Numbered from the stretch's first letter, positions 31,370 through 44,023 are shown. The stretch is DNA of 64,000 bases from Parastagonospora avenae f. sp. tritici 18332-5 (GCA_022559985.1 JAFJTR010000024.1:124001-188000); one strand, 5' to 3'. The notes: generated by a model from the letters alone, not told the origin. A program made the numbers and translations.

Positions 31370-33130
31370 ATGACAGATACACCGCAAACAACAGCTGGAG
31401 CAGATCCCAAGGAGGCCAGGGTTCTCGAGCAGCATTTGGATCCAGGATACGCTTTCGCAGCAGAATTCGACCCGCAGACACCCTTTACAGATGATGCACC
31501 TGGTAGCTCTTCCAACTCCGTGCGGCCAGGTGTTGAGTCGTCCCTGCAGTTGCAGGGTGGCGACATCCATCGTGACCTCTACAAGATTGCTGGCCAAGGC
31601 AAACGAGCCAAGATGCATCAACGAGCAGCTACATTTTCGCACACGCACGAGTTCGTGGCACCGTCAGAGTCTGACTTCGACCATGATGAGCTTCCAGTCA
31701 CGGATCAATTAGCGCCTGGAGGTATGAGACGACAGTTCCTGCAACGGCAAAGCAAACGTGTTAGCTACATTTCGGAACCGGTAACGAGGAACTTCATCTC
31801 TTTCTTGGAGCTGTACGGAAACTTCGCTGGTGAAGATCTTGAAGAGACGGACGATGAGGATGCAATCGCAGATGACGAAGAAGAGGGCGAGCGCCGTCCT
31901 CTGCTTGGCAGGCGGCAAAGCTCTAAAAGATTAAGAGAACGCGGTGATGCCTCGCAGATCAAGACATTCTTTACGCTCCTCAAGGCCTTCATCGGTACGG
32001 GTATCATGTTCTTGCCAAAGGCATTCAAGAATGGTGGAATGCTGTTCTCGACCATCACCATGATCATCGTGAGCGCGGTCACAGCACTTTGCTTCGAGTT
32101 GCTCCTGTCCTGCAGGAAACAGTACGGTGGAGCCGGTTACGGAGACCTTGGAAAGTCAATCAGCGGATCGAAGCTGCGCGCACTGATTCTGGTGTCAATC
32201 ACACTGTCCCAACTGGGCTTCGTCTGTGCAGGTCTCATCTTCACAGCAGACAATCTCGCATCGTTCGCCGACGCCGTCAGCAAGTCCAGAGGCGAGCCAC
32301 TATCAACCAACGCCCTCATCGGCATCCAGCTTATTGTTCTTATCCCGATGTCGTTCATTCGTAACATCTCCAAGCTTGGACCTGCCGCTCTCCTGGCCGA
32401 CGTATTCATCCTCATTGGCCTGACCTACATCTACTGGTACGACATTTCCTCAATCGTCGACATGGGCGGCTTCCACCCCTCTATCGAGCAGTTCAATCCT
32501 CGCGACTGGACCATGACGATTGGCTCGGCCATCTTCACCTTCGAAGGTATCGGTCTCATCCTGCCCATTCAATCGAGCATGAAGCAACCCGAACACTTCA
32601 GCAAGCTCCTCTACATCGTCATGATCATCATCACGGTCATCTTCACCTCCGTCGGTGTGCTCTGCTACGGTACCTTCGGAGAGAACGTGTCCGTCGAGGT
32701 CATCACCAACTTCCCGCAATCCAGCAAGCTCGTCAACGCCGTGCAGTTCTTGTACGCTATGGCTGTGCTGGTCGGCACGCCCGTGCAACTCTTCCCCGCG
32801 CTTCGTACCATCGAGCTCAAGATCTTCGGTCGCGCATCTGGAAAACAGAGCAGCATGACCAAGTGGAAGAAGAACGCGTTCCGTACCTCGCTTGTCCTGT
32901 TCACTGGTGTTGTAGCTGCAGTTGGTGCGAGCGACCTCGATAAGTTCGTCGCTCTAATTGGAAGCTTTGCCTGCGTGCCGCTTGTGTACATCTACCCAGC
33001 TTTCCTGCACTACAAGGGTGTAGCCGACCGACCGTGGGCGAAGGCTGGCGATATCGCAATGATGGTCGTCGGTCTCGTGGCTATGGTGTACACGACCAGC
33101 ATCACGATTGCGAGGTGGGCTGAGACGTAA
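31370..33130 (+). CDS. Vacuolar amino acid transporter, Avt3/Avt4-type (AAAP family)
   Basis: Single-exon protein of 586 residues. The first 200 residues are hydrophilic and cytosolic, with an acidic cluster (EETDDEDAIADDEEEGE) just before ERRPLLGRRQ, a layout known from yeast Avt3/Avt4. The transporter core begins at TFFTLLKAFIGTGIMFLPKA, the hallmark first membrane helix of the amino acid/auxin permease family, and continues through about eleven membrane segments (LFSTITMIIVSAVTALCFEL, ALIGIQLIVLIPMSFI, AALLADVFILIGLTYIY, AIFTFEGIGLILPI, and others). The expected role is export of neutral amino acids from the vacuole to the cytosol; substrates cannot be read from sequence. The start at 31370 (MTDTPQTTAG) is the first ATG in the frame. 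The ERRPLL patch could serve as a vacuolar dileucine-type sorting signal. Confidence 0.9.
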   Translation: MTDTPQTTAGADPKEARVLEQHLDPGYAFAAEFDPQTPFTDDAPGSSSNSVRPGVESSLQLQGGDIHRDLYKIAGQGKRAKMHQRAATFSHTHEFVAPSESDFDHDELPVTDQLAPGGMRRQFLQRQSKRVSYISEPVTRNFISFLELYGNFAGEDLEETDDEDAIADDEEEGERRPLLGRRQSSKRLRERGDASQIKTFFTLLKAFIGTGIMFLPKAFKNGGMLFSTITMIIVSAVTALCFELLLSCRKQYGGAGYGDLGKSISGSKLRALILVSITLSQLGFVCAGLIFTADNLASFADAVSKSRGEPLSTNALIGIQLIVLIPMSFIRNISKLGPAALLADVFILIGLTYIYWYDISSIVDMGGFHPSIEQFNPRDWTMTIGSAIFTFEGIGLILPIQSSMKQPEHFSKLLYIVMIIITVIFTSVGVLCYGTFGENVSVEVITNFPQSSKLVNAVQFLYAMAVLVGTPVQLFPALRTIELKIFGRASGKQSSMTKWKKNAFRTSLVLFTGVVAAVGASDLDKFVALIGSFACVPLVYIYPAFLHYKGVADRPWAKAGDIAMMVVGLVAMVYTTSITIARWAET

Positions 33131-33770
33131 TTCAAGAAAGCGAGGGCAGGTGGGCAGAAAAAGTTATTGTTGCTGAAATTGGTTACTTGCATGATCGCGC
33201 GCATGGCGTTGTGGGAGTCTGTCGTTTGATCTGGTGTTTTAATAGCGAGCGTGTATTATAGTCAGCGTATGCGATGCATTCTTTTGATGCGATTTGTGTG
33301 CAACTCTGCTTGATTACATGTTTGGCCACGATGAAAGTACTATGATTGACTTGCTCGAATGCCATCAGTATACCTCATCCAATCCGTAACCGAGCATACC
33401 ACAACAGTATCTGCAGCGCCTCGTACCACACCAGTCTCAATGCCGTGAACCATCAATCCGCAGCCACATACTGCTGTGCAACAAAAGACTCAACAGCTCT
33501 GGGGACCCGAGATCGACCGCGTCTGGATCCCCATCCCAATCTGGGATGCGACAAGTCATCGCAAACCTTTTTGGACGTCGATGAGGCTGGACACTATACT
33601 GCAATAGGCTAAAACGCGGCTGGTGACGGCGAGCGATAAGATAAAGGTGGGGATGTGGGGTTCTCGCGCCTAGTGGGCGTGCGACGACAGGTAGTCGTTG
33701 ACGGGAACTGTTGAAATGATGCAGATGCTCCTTCTCTTACCTTTCGAGCAAAGCGTCTAATTGATTCGTC
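33131..33770. other. Intergenic, no gene seen
   Basis: 640 bp between the transporter and the P450 gene on the same strand. No gene supported. Confidence 0.5.
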
Positions 33771-35576
33771 ATGCTCGCTCCAGCGACCGTAGCTGTTCTG
33801 CTCCCTTTTCTGCTCTTGGGACATATCGTCTACAGTTTCTGGCGTAATCCAGTGCGTAAGATCCCGGCTGCGCATCCATTGGCACACTTCACGTCGCTTT
33901 GGATTCACTCGATAAGGTGGCGTTCTATCGAGTATGCGACGCTCAAGGAAGCACACGATCGACTAGGCCCGATAGTATGTCTCGGGCCCTACGAGATCAG
34001 CGTGAACTGCGTCAAAGGAGGTATCAGAGAAGTATACGCGGGAGGTTTTGAGAAGAAAAACAGTAATGGAGGATACAACTGGTATTCATTCTTTGCTAAT
34101 TATGGGAGGTATGTTGTGTTGAACTTGCTGGCGCATTGTGATTAATAGCGAACAGTGTCGACAACATGTTCTCCATCGGTGGTAACAAGCCTCACTCTAT
34201 GCGGAAGAGGATGATCAGCAACATTTACAGCAAGTCTGTAGTCACTGCATCTCCTGTGCTGCTAGCTCAGATGTCGACCATCATGTACAAGCGCTTTTTG
34301 CCTTACCTTGAAGCAGTATGTCGCAAAGACGGCGGTGTGCTCAATATCTATGCACTTCTCAGTGCCTCCACCATGGACATCGTCAACGCGTACATCTTCG
34401 GTCTCAAGGCGAGCTCCAACCTCATCGACAACGCAGACGAGTTGACGTGGTTCCTTGGCCTTTACAACTCGCGCAGATCATACAGCTTCTGGCCGCAGGA
34501 GTTCCCAGTCTTCAGCAGCTTCGTCGAGAAGTGGCTAGGCTATAGGTTTGCACCGAAGTGGGTGGACAAGGCGAACGAAGAGATCGAAAAGTGGACGCAG
34601 AAAATGTGCGAAGATGCTGGACTTGTGTTAGCACAGGGCGAAGCAAAGGCTGAAGATACTCCAGTCGTGTATCAGCAGCTTGCAGCGGCCCTGACCAAAG
34701 AGGCGAAAAAGGCTGATCTCGAGAAGACTGACTTCGCTCCGGTGTTGGCGAGCGAAGTACTGGACCATTTGGCAGCGGGTTTTGACACGTCAGGTATCAC
34801 TCTGAACTATCTTGTCCACGAACTGTCGCAGCACAAAGACATTCAGTCTCGCCTTCAACACGAACTTCGCACGCTCTCACCTCACCTGATGCCTTCTTCT
34901 GCGCCAAACCTGCCCGACCCAAAGGTAGTTGATGCACTGCCATTCCTCCACGCTGTGATCTGGGAGACGTTGCGCTTGCACTCTGCTATCCCAGGCCCAC
35001 AGCCACGCTTCACGCCGCCACAAGGATGTCGTCTCGGGCCTGAAGAGCAGTCGTACTACGTTCCCGGCGGTGTGAGGGTCAGTGCCAGCGCTGGCTTGCT
35101 GCATGCGAATGAGGAGGTGTACGAACGTGCGAGCGAGTGGAGGCCAGAGCGATGGCTAGACATGGAGCTTCTCGACGATGAGAGGAGAAAGGACATGGAA
35201 ACCAGATGGTTCTGGGCGTTTGGCAGGTCAGTGAAGGTAATTCGTTGCGCTTGCAGGGCAATTGACTGACCTTCATAGTGGCGGACGGATGTGCGTCGGG
35301 AGCCATTTGGCTGTCTACCGTAAGTGGCTGACGTTCTCTATCGTAGACCTCTTTCACACTATGGGACGTGTATTTGTTGTGCCGACGTACATTTTGTCGG
35401 CGACTGCAAGAATTCGAGCTGACATTCACGCAGAGATGAAGTACATTGTAGCGGCACTGTATTCCAACTGCAGCACATCAATCGTCGACGATACCGGTAT
35501 CGAACAGACTGACAGCTATACAGCTCCGCCGCAGAGCGATAAGCTGATGATCAGATTAGAGAGGCTGGCAAATTGA
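33771..35576 (+). CDS. Cytochrome P450 monooxygenase
   Basis: Microsomal class II P450 of about 530 residues. Exons: 33771-34108, 34156-35226, 35279-35319, 35434-35576. The N-terminal anchor is PATVAVLLPFLLLGHIVYSF followed by a proline-containing hinge (RKIPAAHP). The I-helix oxygen-binding motif is AAGFDTSG, the K-helix is ETLR, and the haem loop FGSGGRMCVG is rebuilt only after splicing, its Cys being the fifth haem ligand. The last intron is 113 nt and unusually long for this window; it joins HLAVY to QMKYIVAALYSN, a common fungal P450 C-terminus, so I prefer it to the frame reading straight on. The substrate is unknown. No backbone enzyme (polyketide or peptide synthase) lies next to it, so membership in a secondary-metabolite cluster is not supported here. 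Confidence 0.87.
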
Positions 35577-38500
35577 GGCACGTGCTGCACTCCAAGCAAG
35601 GCCCATGATCTCCGCAGCTGAAGCTCCGATAATCGGTGGTACTCGGAGGATTTCGAGGCTGTCTCCGAGATCTGCGGAGTAGAGGGTCCACGATCGGGCG
35701 ATTGGTGTCGGAACCACCTGCCGGAGTATGCGACGCCGTTGAGGGGATCCATTGTTGTACCACGGTAACCGCCAGGCAGCAACAAAATAACTCCGATTAG
35801 TGTACTAATGTAGACCTCCGATATTCACATGGCAATTTCGTCCGTGAATGATGTTGCATAATAGCTTGTCGTCATGATGGCGATGCTAGACCGAGCGTGC
35901 TTGCTCAAAGTGGTGTGGAAAGTGCATTAGTGTGAATGTGTCCTCCACTTTTGTCCAAACAGGAGCATATAGGTGTACTTCTAGGCATTATTCAGACGCT
36001 TTTACCAAGTAAATGCGCGCTATCGATCTGGCCATCGACGAAATCGCACGGAGAATTCCTAGGTCGAAATTCCCACACGTCTGTGCAACCACTGACGAAG
36101 CGCATGACGAAGCCCCCGTCTTTGTCCGCTGCGAGAGCTTTTATGTTGGCCCTTGTTGGTGTAACATGGCGTAGCTCTTACACGGTAGCTGCTGATCATT
36201 TGGCATCCCATCGCATTCTGAGTAAATCACATCATCCTGAGGTCGTGACTAGTCGAGGCAGGGCTATGCCAGTGAGCGGCTAGAAGCGGGGACGGGCTGC
36301 GAGTACAAGCCATGATGTGAACATTTCCTCAATGACTTCAGCTTGCCCGGGTACTTCAAGCGGAATGCCTGACCCTGATCGAGTCTCAGATATACCCTAA
36401 AAGGGTAAGGGAGTTCTCGATGGGTGTAGAACCACTGCTGATACTGTGTCGTCACTAATGGATAGTGCCACAGTTACAAGTTCTCCAAAGCAATACTCGT
36501 AACACTAAGAGAACGATTTCGTGCGAAGGAGCTCTGAAACCTTTTCACAACATGTTTCTGAAGGCCTGGGGAGCTCTAAACGAACAACCTTCGATACGGA
36601 TCAGGTCCCAAAGTCCGGTTCTGTATGAGAAGAAGCTCGGCAGTCAATACCGTGTCGTGGCTCATCCTGATGGGTGTATCGCTCGACGCAATTGGAAGCT
36701 TCGTGGTACGCAATGCCGAAGTGGTTGCCGGTAGCTCTGAACCAAAGCCGTAAGTCGAACATGGTGAGTATTGCGAGATAGCCACCCGGAGCCTGACCTC
36801 CATGCAGAGTCTCTATAGTGCCTGCCTCTGCTACAGTTACCCGGCCACGTTCCTCAATATCAGACTCAGCATTGCTGATCGCTTGTTTCAACCTGCCGAG
36901 AACCGCCTGATCCCGAAGTATACAGTCCGCAGATAGACCGGCGGCTTCACGAAGCTGAACAGGCATCAACTCAGTGTGATGGAAGAATCATCTGCCGTGA
37001 TATAGCTGCATTGATTGTTTGATGATGTTTGCTGAATCATGTGGGAGAGATCGGAATGCATAGTCGCGACCTACCCCACATTTGCTATAGTAGCCTGCAG
37101 AGCCGGCCGCTCGCCGGTTGATCGTGGAGGCTGTTGGCAATGGGACTACACGACAGAACACGCCTATGCAGCATTAAGGTATGGGACGTGTAGGAGACAT
37201 CGGGTCCTTGTGAGCCTCGTTCGATTGAGAACGCACGACAGATCATGGCGACATTCCCAGCACATACATCCGGGCTGGCGGTGCGAGTCCATGCGGAAAA
37301 ATGCGGTGGGTGCTCCCTGGAGTTGTGGGGAGAGGCGCTCGCTCGAGCCGCACACTTGCCTGTGACGTGCAATCTACCGTGTCTCAGGTCGACGTTCGGT
37401 GGAGAAATACCTGGACAGCATTGTGCAAGGTAGGCGAGATCGTAGATTAAATGCATACAAGGTCGATGTTGGAAGTTGTTGTATGGTGCGGGGGGCGCCA
37501 ACGGCGGCATCGTAGCCACCTTTGGTGTTCGCGCTCAAGCACCTTCAAATTGGACCGACCTGGACATGCCTTGAGCACGCAACGGAGCGAAACATCCAGA
37601 TATCGCTTCCGCCGAGGAGGGTCCTGACGAGGATGTAGCAGCCAGATTGCCGTGCCGCAGTAATGCAACACCTGCAACGATGACCCGGCGACAGAGCGTT
37701 GCTAAGGGGCAGGGGCGGTTATAGTGATGCTGTCAGAGCATGAATAGCCGACGCGTCGTGCGTGGAACAGGCATGCTGGGTGCTCACTCGCTGAATGTTT
37801 TGTGGCTAAAAAGAAAGGACGGGGGTTGCGGATGGTGGTGTAACGTCGTAGAATTCTGTCGTCAAGTGAACAGACTAACATGTGTTCCGTGCCATCTCAT
37901 CGCTCTTGCATCCCTGGAGAAATCTTCCCAGCCACCACAGACTCGACGGCGATCTCTCCCCACTTGCATAATGGTAGCGTCCAACGACATCATATCCAGG
38001 CGTTTGTGCTCCGTTTTCGGGCAGCAGGCTAAGCACCGTCCATGCATTTTCGTCAAAACACTTCGCTCATCAGCCGCATTGAAGGCCTCCTCCCGTTCTG
38101 CATTAGGGGGACCTGGCCTGAATGAGGAAATCAGGCATCACCAAATGTCTCATGCGTTTTGTGTGACGTGAGCATGCAGCTCCGGTGCCGACTGCTGTGA
38201 GGGTCAAGTTATCGGTGCCGTTCGTCTCCAGGCCGCCATGAGGTGCTGCTATAGAGCCTGGGTGACAGCCGCCATGTGCTTAGACTCTGTACGACGACAA
38301 GGTCGGCTCGAGACGGAATGCATTATGCTCTGCTTATTGCACTCCTCGACGCGTGAGGGCTACGGGTCTATGGAACTTCGAGCTGAAGGTATCAGCATGG
38401 GGAAAATAGGATCTTCGGCTTGGACGGCGATTTATATACCGCCTCTCAAGTAGAGTAGTTTCGATGGCTAAATTCCGAGCGTTGTCTGGATGTATACAAG

Positions 38501-40503
38501 CCAGGATCCCGCTCCCGGGTCCCCCGTTCAATGCCCTGGCTGTGCCCAGAGCTTCCTCGAACCTGGGATTGCCGTTGAATCGAAGCACTGCGGAGTCCCA
38601 ACTGCATCCATGTCCTGCCGCTTCTCAACCAGTCTGTGCAGCGCTCGATACTCTTCTCGGCTGCATGGGAGATCCTCGCTTTGGCTGAATGTGACAGCGG
38701 ATCGTTGTTCCTCCACGCTAACAAGCCCGGGGTGATCACCGACTTCATTCGATACATCGCTGACCATATAGAACTCTTACTGTACTTCGCCGCTTCACGT
38801 GCGGCGTCATACAATTCTATTGTCTTTCGTTCCCCGCGCTTTTACTTGTGCTTACACGCGCGCCAGCGGGCTGGACAAGCTTCTCGAACCCGGTATCTCC
38901 TTGAGAATATACCGTTCTGTCGTTTTCGATCATCTTGCGCCACGCGGCCATACATCCCTTGTGCAGTCGCCAGAGGCGTCCAAAGACGAAAGCAAATCTC
39001 GAATCTCACCATACCAGAAGAGAGTATTGTACAGCGCTTCTGACTGGTCAAACTAAAAGTTGGTTGCATGATCACGCCGTCGCTCGTTCATCTGCTAGCT
39101 CGCCAAATCCGGTAGCGACCGATCTTGTTAGTCGAGATCTCGGCACCCGTTGAGCTTCACACAGGACGCAAGCAACAAATCTCTCGTGAAGCTTGTGGAT
39201 CTGGAATAGGAAGATTGTGTAGTGCTTCAATCCCAGAGAGCAGACAAGGCGGAGTTGACTCGCCGACCTTTACAGTGCTCTTAGCTCTTAGGGTCGAGCT
39301 TCAAAATTGACCATAAGTCTCTGGGTCACTCACCCCACCGCCTCCTGCAAGCCTCGCTCATAATACTCGGCCTTCCCAAGGACTGCACTGCTCCACCTTG
39401 TACCATAGGTAGACCATTGTGCAGCGCTACCGCCTCGGAGTGCAGGAAACGGTCCCGGTTTTGTCCCCCCGACCAGAAGGAGTCAGCATCATCGCCCAGC
39501 ACCACTTCGCGACGCTCGTCGAGAACAGAAGCAAGCCGAGGAACATCATTTGCTATGCTGTGAAGGAAAAGGCAACCAGCATTGAGGGCTGTGGCCAGGT
39601 CTTTCGAAACTCTATTGGATCAAACACAAGAGACGAGGAGTTGAGGAGTTTCGCTATCGCTCGCTGCTAAAGAACCGTTGCGCCTTCTCCCGTCGGTGAT
39701 CCGTGATTTGCGGTGGAGGCGGTTCCCCATACCAGGCGCGCCATCAACCGATCCCGTACCAAGCTGTGAGCCCCAGCTCCACTTCTGTGCTGAAATTCGA
39801 CGACCTTCAGCCTGGGGTAAAGCCTCAACAGATACGAAACGCCTCGCAAGACTTGCAAGCCAACATCGCCTATAGTAATAGGCGGACAGGGGACTTGTGC
39901 TCTACACCTCATTACGTTACTCGAGCTGTAAGGCAGCTGGGAAGTTGCCGGTGCATCGACGAAGCACAGTCACCACACACAAATACCAACGTATTCTCGC
40001 TACCAGTGTTCTTCTACCTAGCTCGTCGGACACTGCGCTTTCGCGTCACCACTATATCCTTCAAGCCGATTGAGATACGCATTGTTCATGGGAAGATCAA
40101 GTCCATGCATAGATCTGCCCTTTCAAGAATCGTTGAGCATACCCTAAATCGCTCGTAATTTGGTTCACAAGAATTGGTTTTGCGCCCTCTACGCTGATAG
40201 GCCGCATCAGTGCCCACTGCTCCGTGGTTTCTCGCTCTATTCTCGACGTACCACGGAATCTGAGGAACCCAGAAGGAGCAACTCTGGGTCAAGCAGGCGT
40301 ATAGAACAGCGGTACTTCCTCAAGTCTCGACCTCGCTCTTGCATCATCCTCTTCCCTCCTTCTCCCCTCGCCATTACCCTACCTCAATTTCAACGTACCT
40401 CGCATAAATTTTCCCATGGTAGATTTGCAGTCCATCCCACCACCATCAATACTCCGTCCGTCACATCATCACCCGACCCATCATCTTCTGTCCCAGTCTA
40501 AAC
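35577..40503. other. Gene-poor island of about 4.9 kb
   Basis: No reading frame on either strand has a recognisable domain, good start context or believable splice joins; the longest frames are about 70-150 codons and overlap each other in different frames. Base composition is not strikingly AT-rich by eye. The last 200 bp (pyrimidine-rich, about 40320-40500) are the likely 5' leader of the velvet gene. The rest could be decayed mobile-element or gene remnants, or non-coding RNA loci, but I see no terminal repeats or transposase motifs. Confidence 0.5.
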
Positions 40504-41799
40504 ATGTCGAGCATGTATGGTAACTACGGTAACTACGGTCCTGGTGGTCTACCACTCGCGATGCCCCCGTTAATGGCACCTGCGATGCCTGCCGTTCAAC
40601 CTATAGTACTCGGACAGTGCACGCTGATCGTGCGCCAGCAACCACTTGAAGCACTCGTCAACATCGAGGGCAAGGAAAAGTCTCGCAAGCCCATCGATCC
40701 TCCGCCCATCGTCGAGCTGCAGGTGAACAACCCGTCGGATCCTGGCAAGCAATGGCAACAAAGTCCATACTTCTTCTTTATGCTGAGCCTGCTGGAGCAT
40801 GGTCAACCCAAGCATCGGCCACCAGGCACCATGATAGGACCTTTGATGGGCACTCTGGCCTCATCACTACACCGCCTAAAGGACAGCGACAATATCGACA
40901 AAGGCTTCGGGGTCTTTGGTGATATCACGGTCTGTGTTATGGGCACCTACAGACTCCGCTTCAGTCTCTTCGAGCTGCAAAGAAACGGCACAATAGCCGT
41001 GTTCCTTGGCAGTGTCGATAGCGACGAGTTCAACGTCGTTGCCGCAAAAGACTTCAAGGGCATGACAGAATCTAGCGTCCTCTCAAGGTCCTTCTCTGAC
41101 CAGGGAGTCCGCCTTCGTCTTCGCAAAGAGCCTCGAGGCTTGTCGGGCAACAAGCGCAAGCACGATGCAGCTGCCGCCGACGAGGAAGAAAAGCCCGGCC
41201 GACAGAATGAGACGAGCAATCCCTCATCCTACGACAAGACATCTTCCCCGGTCAAGAGATACAAGTACGAAACCGACGAGCGCAAAGACAGCCTCCCAAC
41301 AGTGCCTCACAAAATTAACTCGTCTGCCAACATGAACTCATCCGCGTACAACAATCCCTCCTTGTATACCCCACTTCAGAGCTACACATCACCTAGTCAT
41401 GCTTTGTCCAGGCAAACTACTCTCCCCACCACCTCAAACTCAGCAATACCTAGTTACAACTTCAACAACGCCGCATTGCAGGGCAATTTCCCCCGCACAG
41501 CAGTAGCAGCCCCACAGCAATACCAACAACGGTTGCCCGTTGCGAACCCGCCAGCCCTGTACAACCAGCAAATGTACCAGAATCCTCCCAACAGCACCAT
41601 GTCGAATGGGATGCCGCATAACTCAGGAGGGCTGTCGCATAATGTAGGAGGACTCTCGCAAAATGCAGGAGGGTTATCACATAATACAGGATACAGCAAT
41701 GATGGTAACGTGTTCAAATATGTTGGACCGCGCATCTACCCCACCTATCCCAACAACAATGACTTTGATGGAACTTCGACGTACCATCAGGGTCAATAG
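40504..41799 (+). CDS. vosA: Velvet-family regulator, VosA-like
   Basis: A fungal-specific DNA-binding regulator of sporulation, spore viability and secondary metabolism. The 431-residue protein is single-exon. The velvet domain covers residues about 35-220: LIVRQQPLEALVNIEGKE, RKPIDPPPIVEL, SSLHRLKD, FGVFGDITV, YRLRFSLFEL, and the end motif LSRSFSDQGVRLRLRKEPR. That DQGVRLRLRKE ending and the absence of a large insertion within the domain favour VosA over VelB and VelC; the assignment among paralogues remains my judgement. A basic stretch (GNKRKH) just after the domain is a candidate nuclear localisation signal. The C-terminal half is low-complexity (Asn, Ser, Tyr, Pro, Gln) with a short heptad minisatellite, and may act as an activation region. 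The ATG at 40504 follows a long pyrimidine-rich leader, usual for velvet genes. Confidence 0.8.
   Translation: MSSMYGNYGNYGPGGLPLAMPPLMAPAMPAVQPIVLGQCTLIVRQQPLEALVNIEGKEKSRKPIDPPPIVELQVNNPSDPGKQWQQSPYFFFMLSLLEHGQPKHRPPGTMIGPLMGTLASSLHRLKDSDNIDKGFGVFGDITVCVMGTYRLRFSLFELQRNGTIAVFLGSVDSDEFNVVAAKDFKGMTESSVLSRSFSDQGVRLRLRKEPRGLSGNKRKHDAAAADEEEKPGRQNETSNPSSYDKTSSPVKRYKYETDERKDSLPTVPHKINSSANMNSSAYNNPSLYTPLQSYTSPSHALSRQTTLPTTSNSAIPSYNFNNAALQGNFPRTAVAAPQQYQQRLPVANPPALYNQQMYQNPPNSTMSNGMPHNSGGLSHNVGGLSQNAGGLSHNTGYSNDGNVFKYVGPRIYPTYPNNNDFDGTSTYHQGQ
41617..41691 (+). repeat. 21-nt minisatellite in the velvet gene
   Basis: Three full units and part of a fourth encode (H/Q)N-x-GGLS heptads in the disordered C-terminal part of the velvet protein. 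Units differ at third positions, so the array is not brand new. Confidence 0.85.
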
Positions 41800-44023
41800 T
41801 CTTCTCACAAGGACACCTCCTTCGCCTGCCCTGTTCAGCATCTGAATGCAATGGACAAGGCTCTCTTCCGAGACCCAGTCTATCAGCAAAGGGTGTTTGT
41901 TACAAGGCTGACGTGCAAACAGGAGTTGGTTGGTACAAGGGACATCCGAGAAGGGCACGAAGTTACGACTCTCATGCGCCCACTGACGACGGAAAATAAT
42001 AGCGGCGTTGTGTTTTGGTCATGGTTATTCTTTCTAGAGGTTTTCCTCGCAGGCTCGCCTAGCATGGACGAAGAGTCTCGCACAGTATCGGTCATCGGCG
42101 TTGGTGAGTTCTATAATTCATGTGATGGAACGAGTAAATCTGCACGCATAGCGGTCGGAGTTGGTTGAATGGATAGCGCTATACCCCAGCAGTGATATTC
42201 TCCTGCAGGACACGGGGATTTCATTCTTCTTTTCTCAACACATTTGCTTTACATTTGCTTTCACTTGGGTTTCGCGGCCTCGGGCAACCTAATGTTGTTG
42301 TAATATGTTATCATCGTGGTTGTTGTCTCCATAGGTGCAGTCCTCCAGTGTTGGGTTGACGAAATCCTTCTAGTACTGCTTTAATACAATCCTGTGTTCT
42401 CGAATATGGGTCTATCGCATGCGAAGGAAATGAGGATGGTCCATCTCACGCCTCGGTTCCTAGAAGATTAAGATGGGAGGCCTTTGTGTTTGGTAGGCAG
42501 TCGTCTCGCCTCACTTGAACAGGGAAATACTAGTGGGATATGCGTACGTTGGTGTTTGGTACCGGTGAGGTCTCCATCCTCTCTTCCTTCGTAGAATTAG
42601 TTCCCTCTGTAGTAATGAACTGCGGTAAACCAATTTGTCCCGGCCCAGTATTACATGCTTACCTCGACTGCAGAGGTCTCAAACTACATTTCTGCTAACA
42701 ACATGTGCACGGAACAGGAACAAACGACAAAGAGCTTGGTTGCCTTGTGATGCGAACCCAAGAGTTGAACCACGGGTCCTTGCATTCGGGCAAAACTCGG
42801 ATGATCCATATCCACGTTCATTCATGAGCAGCGAAGACAACCGGTCCCAGACACAGCCAAATGGTCCTTGCGGGACTTTCTCCACCATTTGGTGTCACCT
42901 CGCCTGTCAGTTACCAGATCAGCGTGCTGTTTTGCGCTTAACCTTATGCACTACTCGGCACTTGGTGTCACAGCCCTCCTTGCATCAGCTTCTGATCACA
43001 ACATCTGGCGCTATGATACATTTGATGAACAGACCTCTGCCCTCTCACGGCTAATCAAGCGCAGGAATCACGTCCGCGAAGCCATCGCCATGCTCATCCG
43101 CATCCAGCCCGACCCATTCCTCACTCCCCAATTCTTCCCTGTCTGCAAAACGATTCAGCCAAACGCCACATTCCAGCCGTCGCGTAAATCATCCGCTTCC
43201 GCACCATCTCCAAGGATCCCCACCACAAATAACATGTGAACACGCCCCCCTCCCACCTCACTGGCCCGGAGCCACCCACCCGTTCATCACAGCAACGCAA
43301 AGGTTCGGAAGACGGGCCTGCCCTGACGCGTACCACACACTGCTTGCAGCCAAGATGTCAAATTCTTCGTCCCCACGTGTACCGCTGCACCCGATATTTT
43401 GTTGCGTTTCCTATTCCGCCGCACACGTCGAGGAGCTTTTAGAGTTTGCGCCACACAGGTTTAGTGGGGGGGTCGGCGCCGAGGAAAGCCGGTTTGACAC
43501 GGCTGGCGGGCTGGATGGGGGTTAGGCGGGGATGACGCGCATGAGGATAAGGTCTCGTGATTTAGCGGTGGGTGGATGGGGAGCTAGAGGTGTTGGTGTG
43601 AGGGACTTGGTGCGGTGGGCAGTGGTGATTGGAGCGGTGGAGGGGTCAGAGGGAGGATGGAGGGGTAGGAACGAGATGTAGGGACAGGGAATGTAGAGAT
43701 GAGAAGGGCTTCAGAGGCACAGTGATTTTGAAAGCTGGTCCATTTTTGACTAGCTATGTACATGTGAAAGACTTGGAAAAGTATCCAGTCTGTAATGTCC
43801 GATGACATACATGTATTCCGAAAAAACTCGTGAGGAAGCGTGATTTTGCCTGCAGCGTACATGGATGCAGCTATTACTCAACACCTGCTGTGCATCTTCA
43901 TCCCCTTGCGCAAGCATAATCGTCCTGAGCGGCCTGCAAGTGCAGGAAGATCACAGATTAGCCGTCAAGGACCATGCGAACATGGTGCATTGCAGCAAGT
44001 ATGTAGTTGCAGAGGATGTACAA
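41800..44023. other. Intergenic, about 2.2 kb, no gene seen
   Basis: Lies between the velvet gene and the convergent Hsp70-like gene. Short frames of 60-140 codons exist but none shows a domain or believable splice structure. The left part is probably velvet 3' untranslated sequence. Confidence 0.45.

Noticed and set aside
35320..35346. A 27-nt GT-AG intron after the P450 haem loop
   Set aside because: Below plausible intron size; the 113-nt intron to 35433 restores the conserved P450 C-terminus.
37085..37519. 144-codon minus-strand frame in the gene-poor island
   Set aside because: Pro/Ser/Arg/Cys-rich random-looking product, no domain and overlapped by other equally poor frames.
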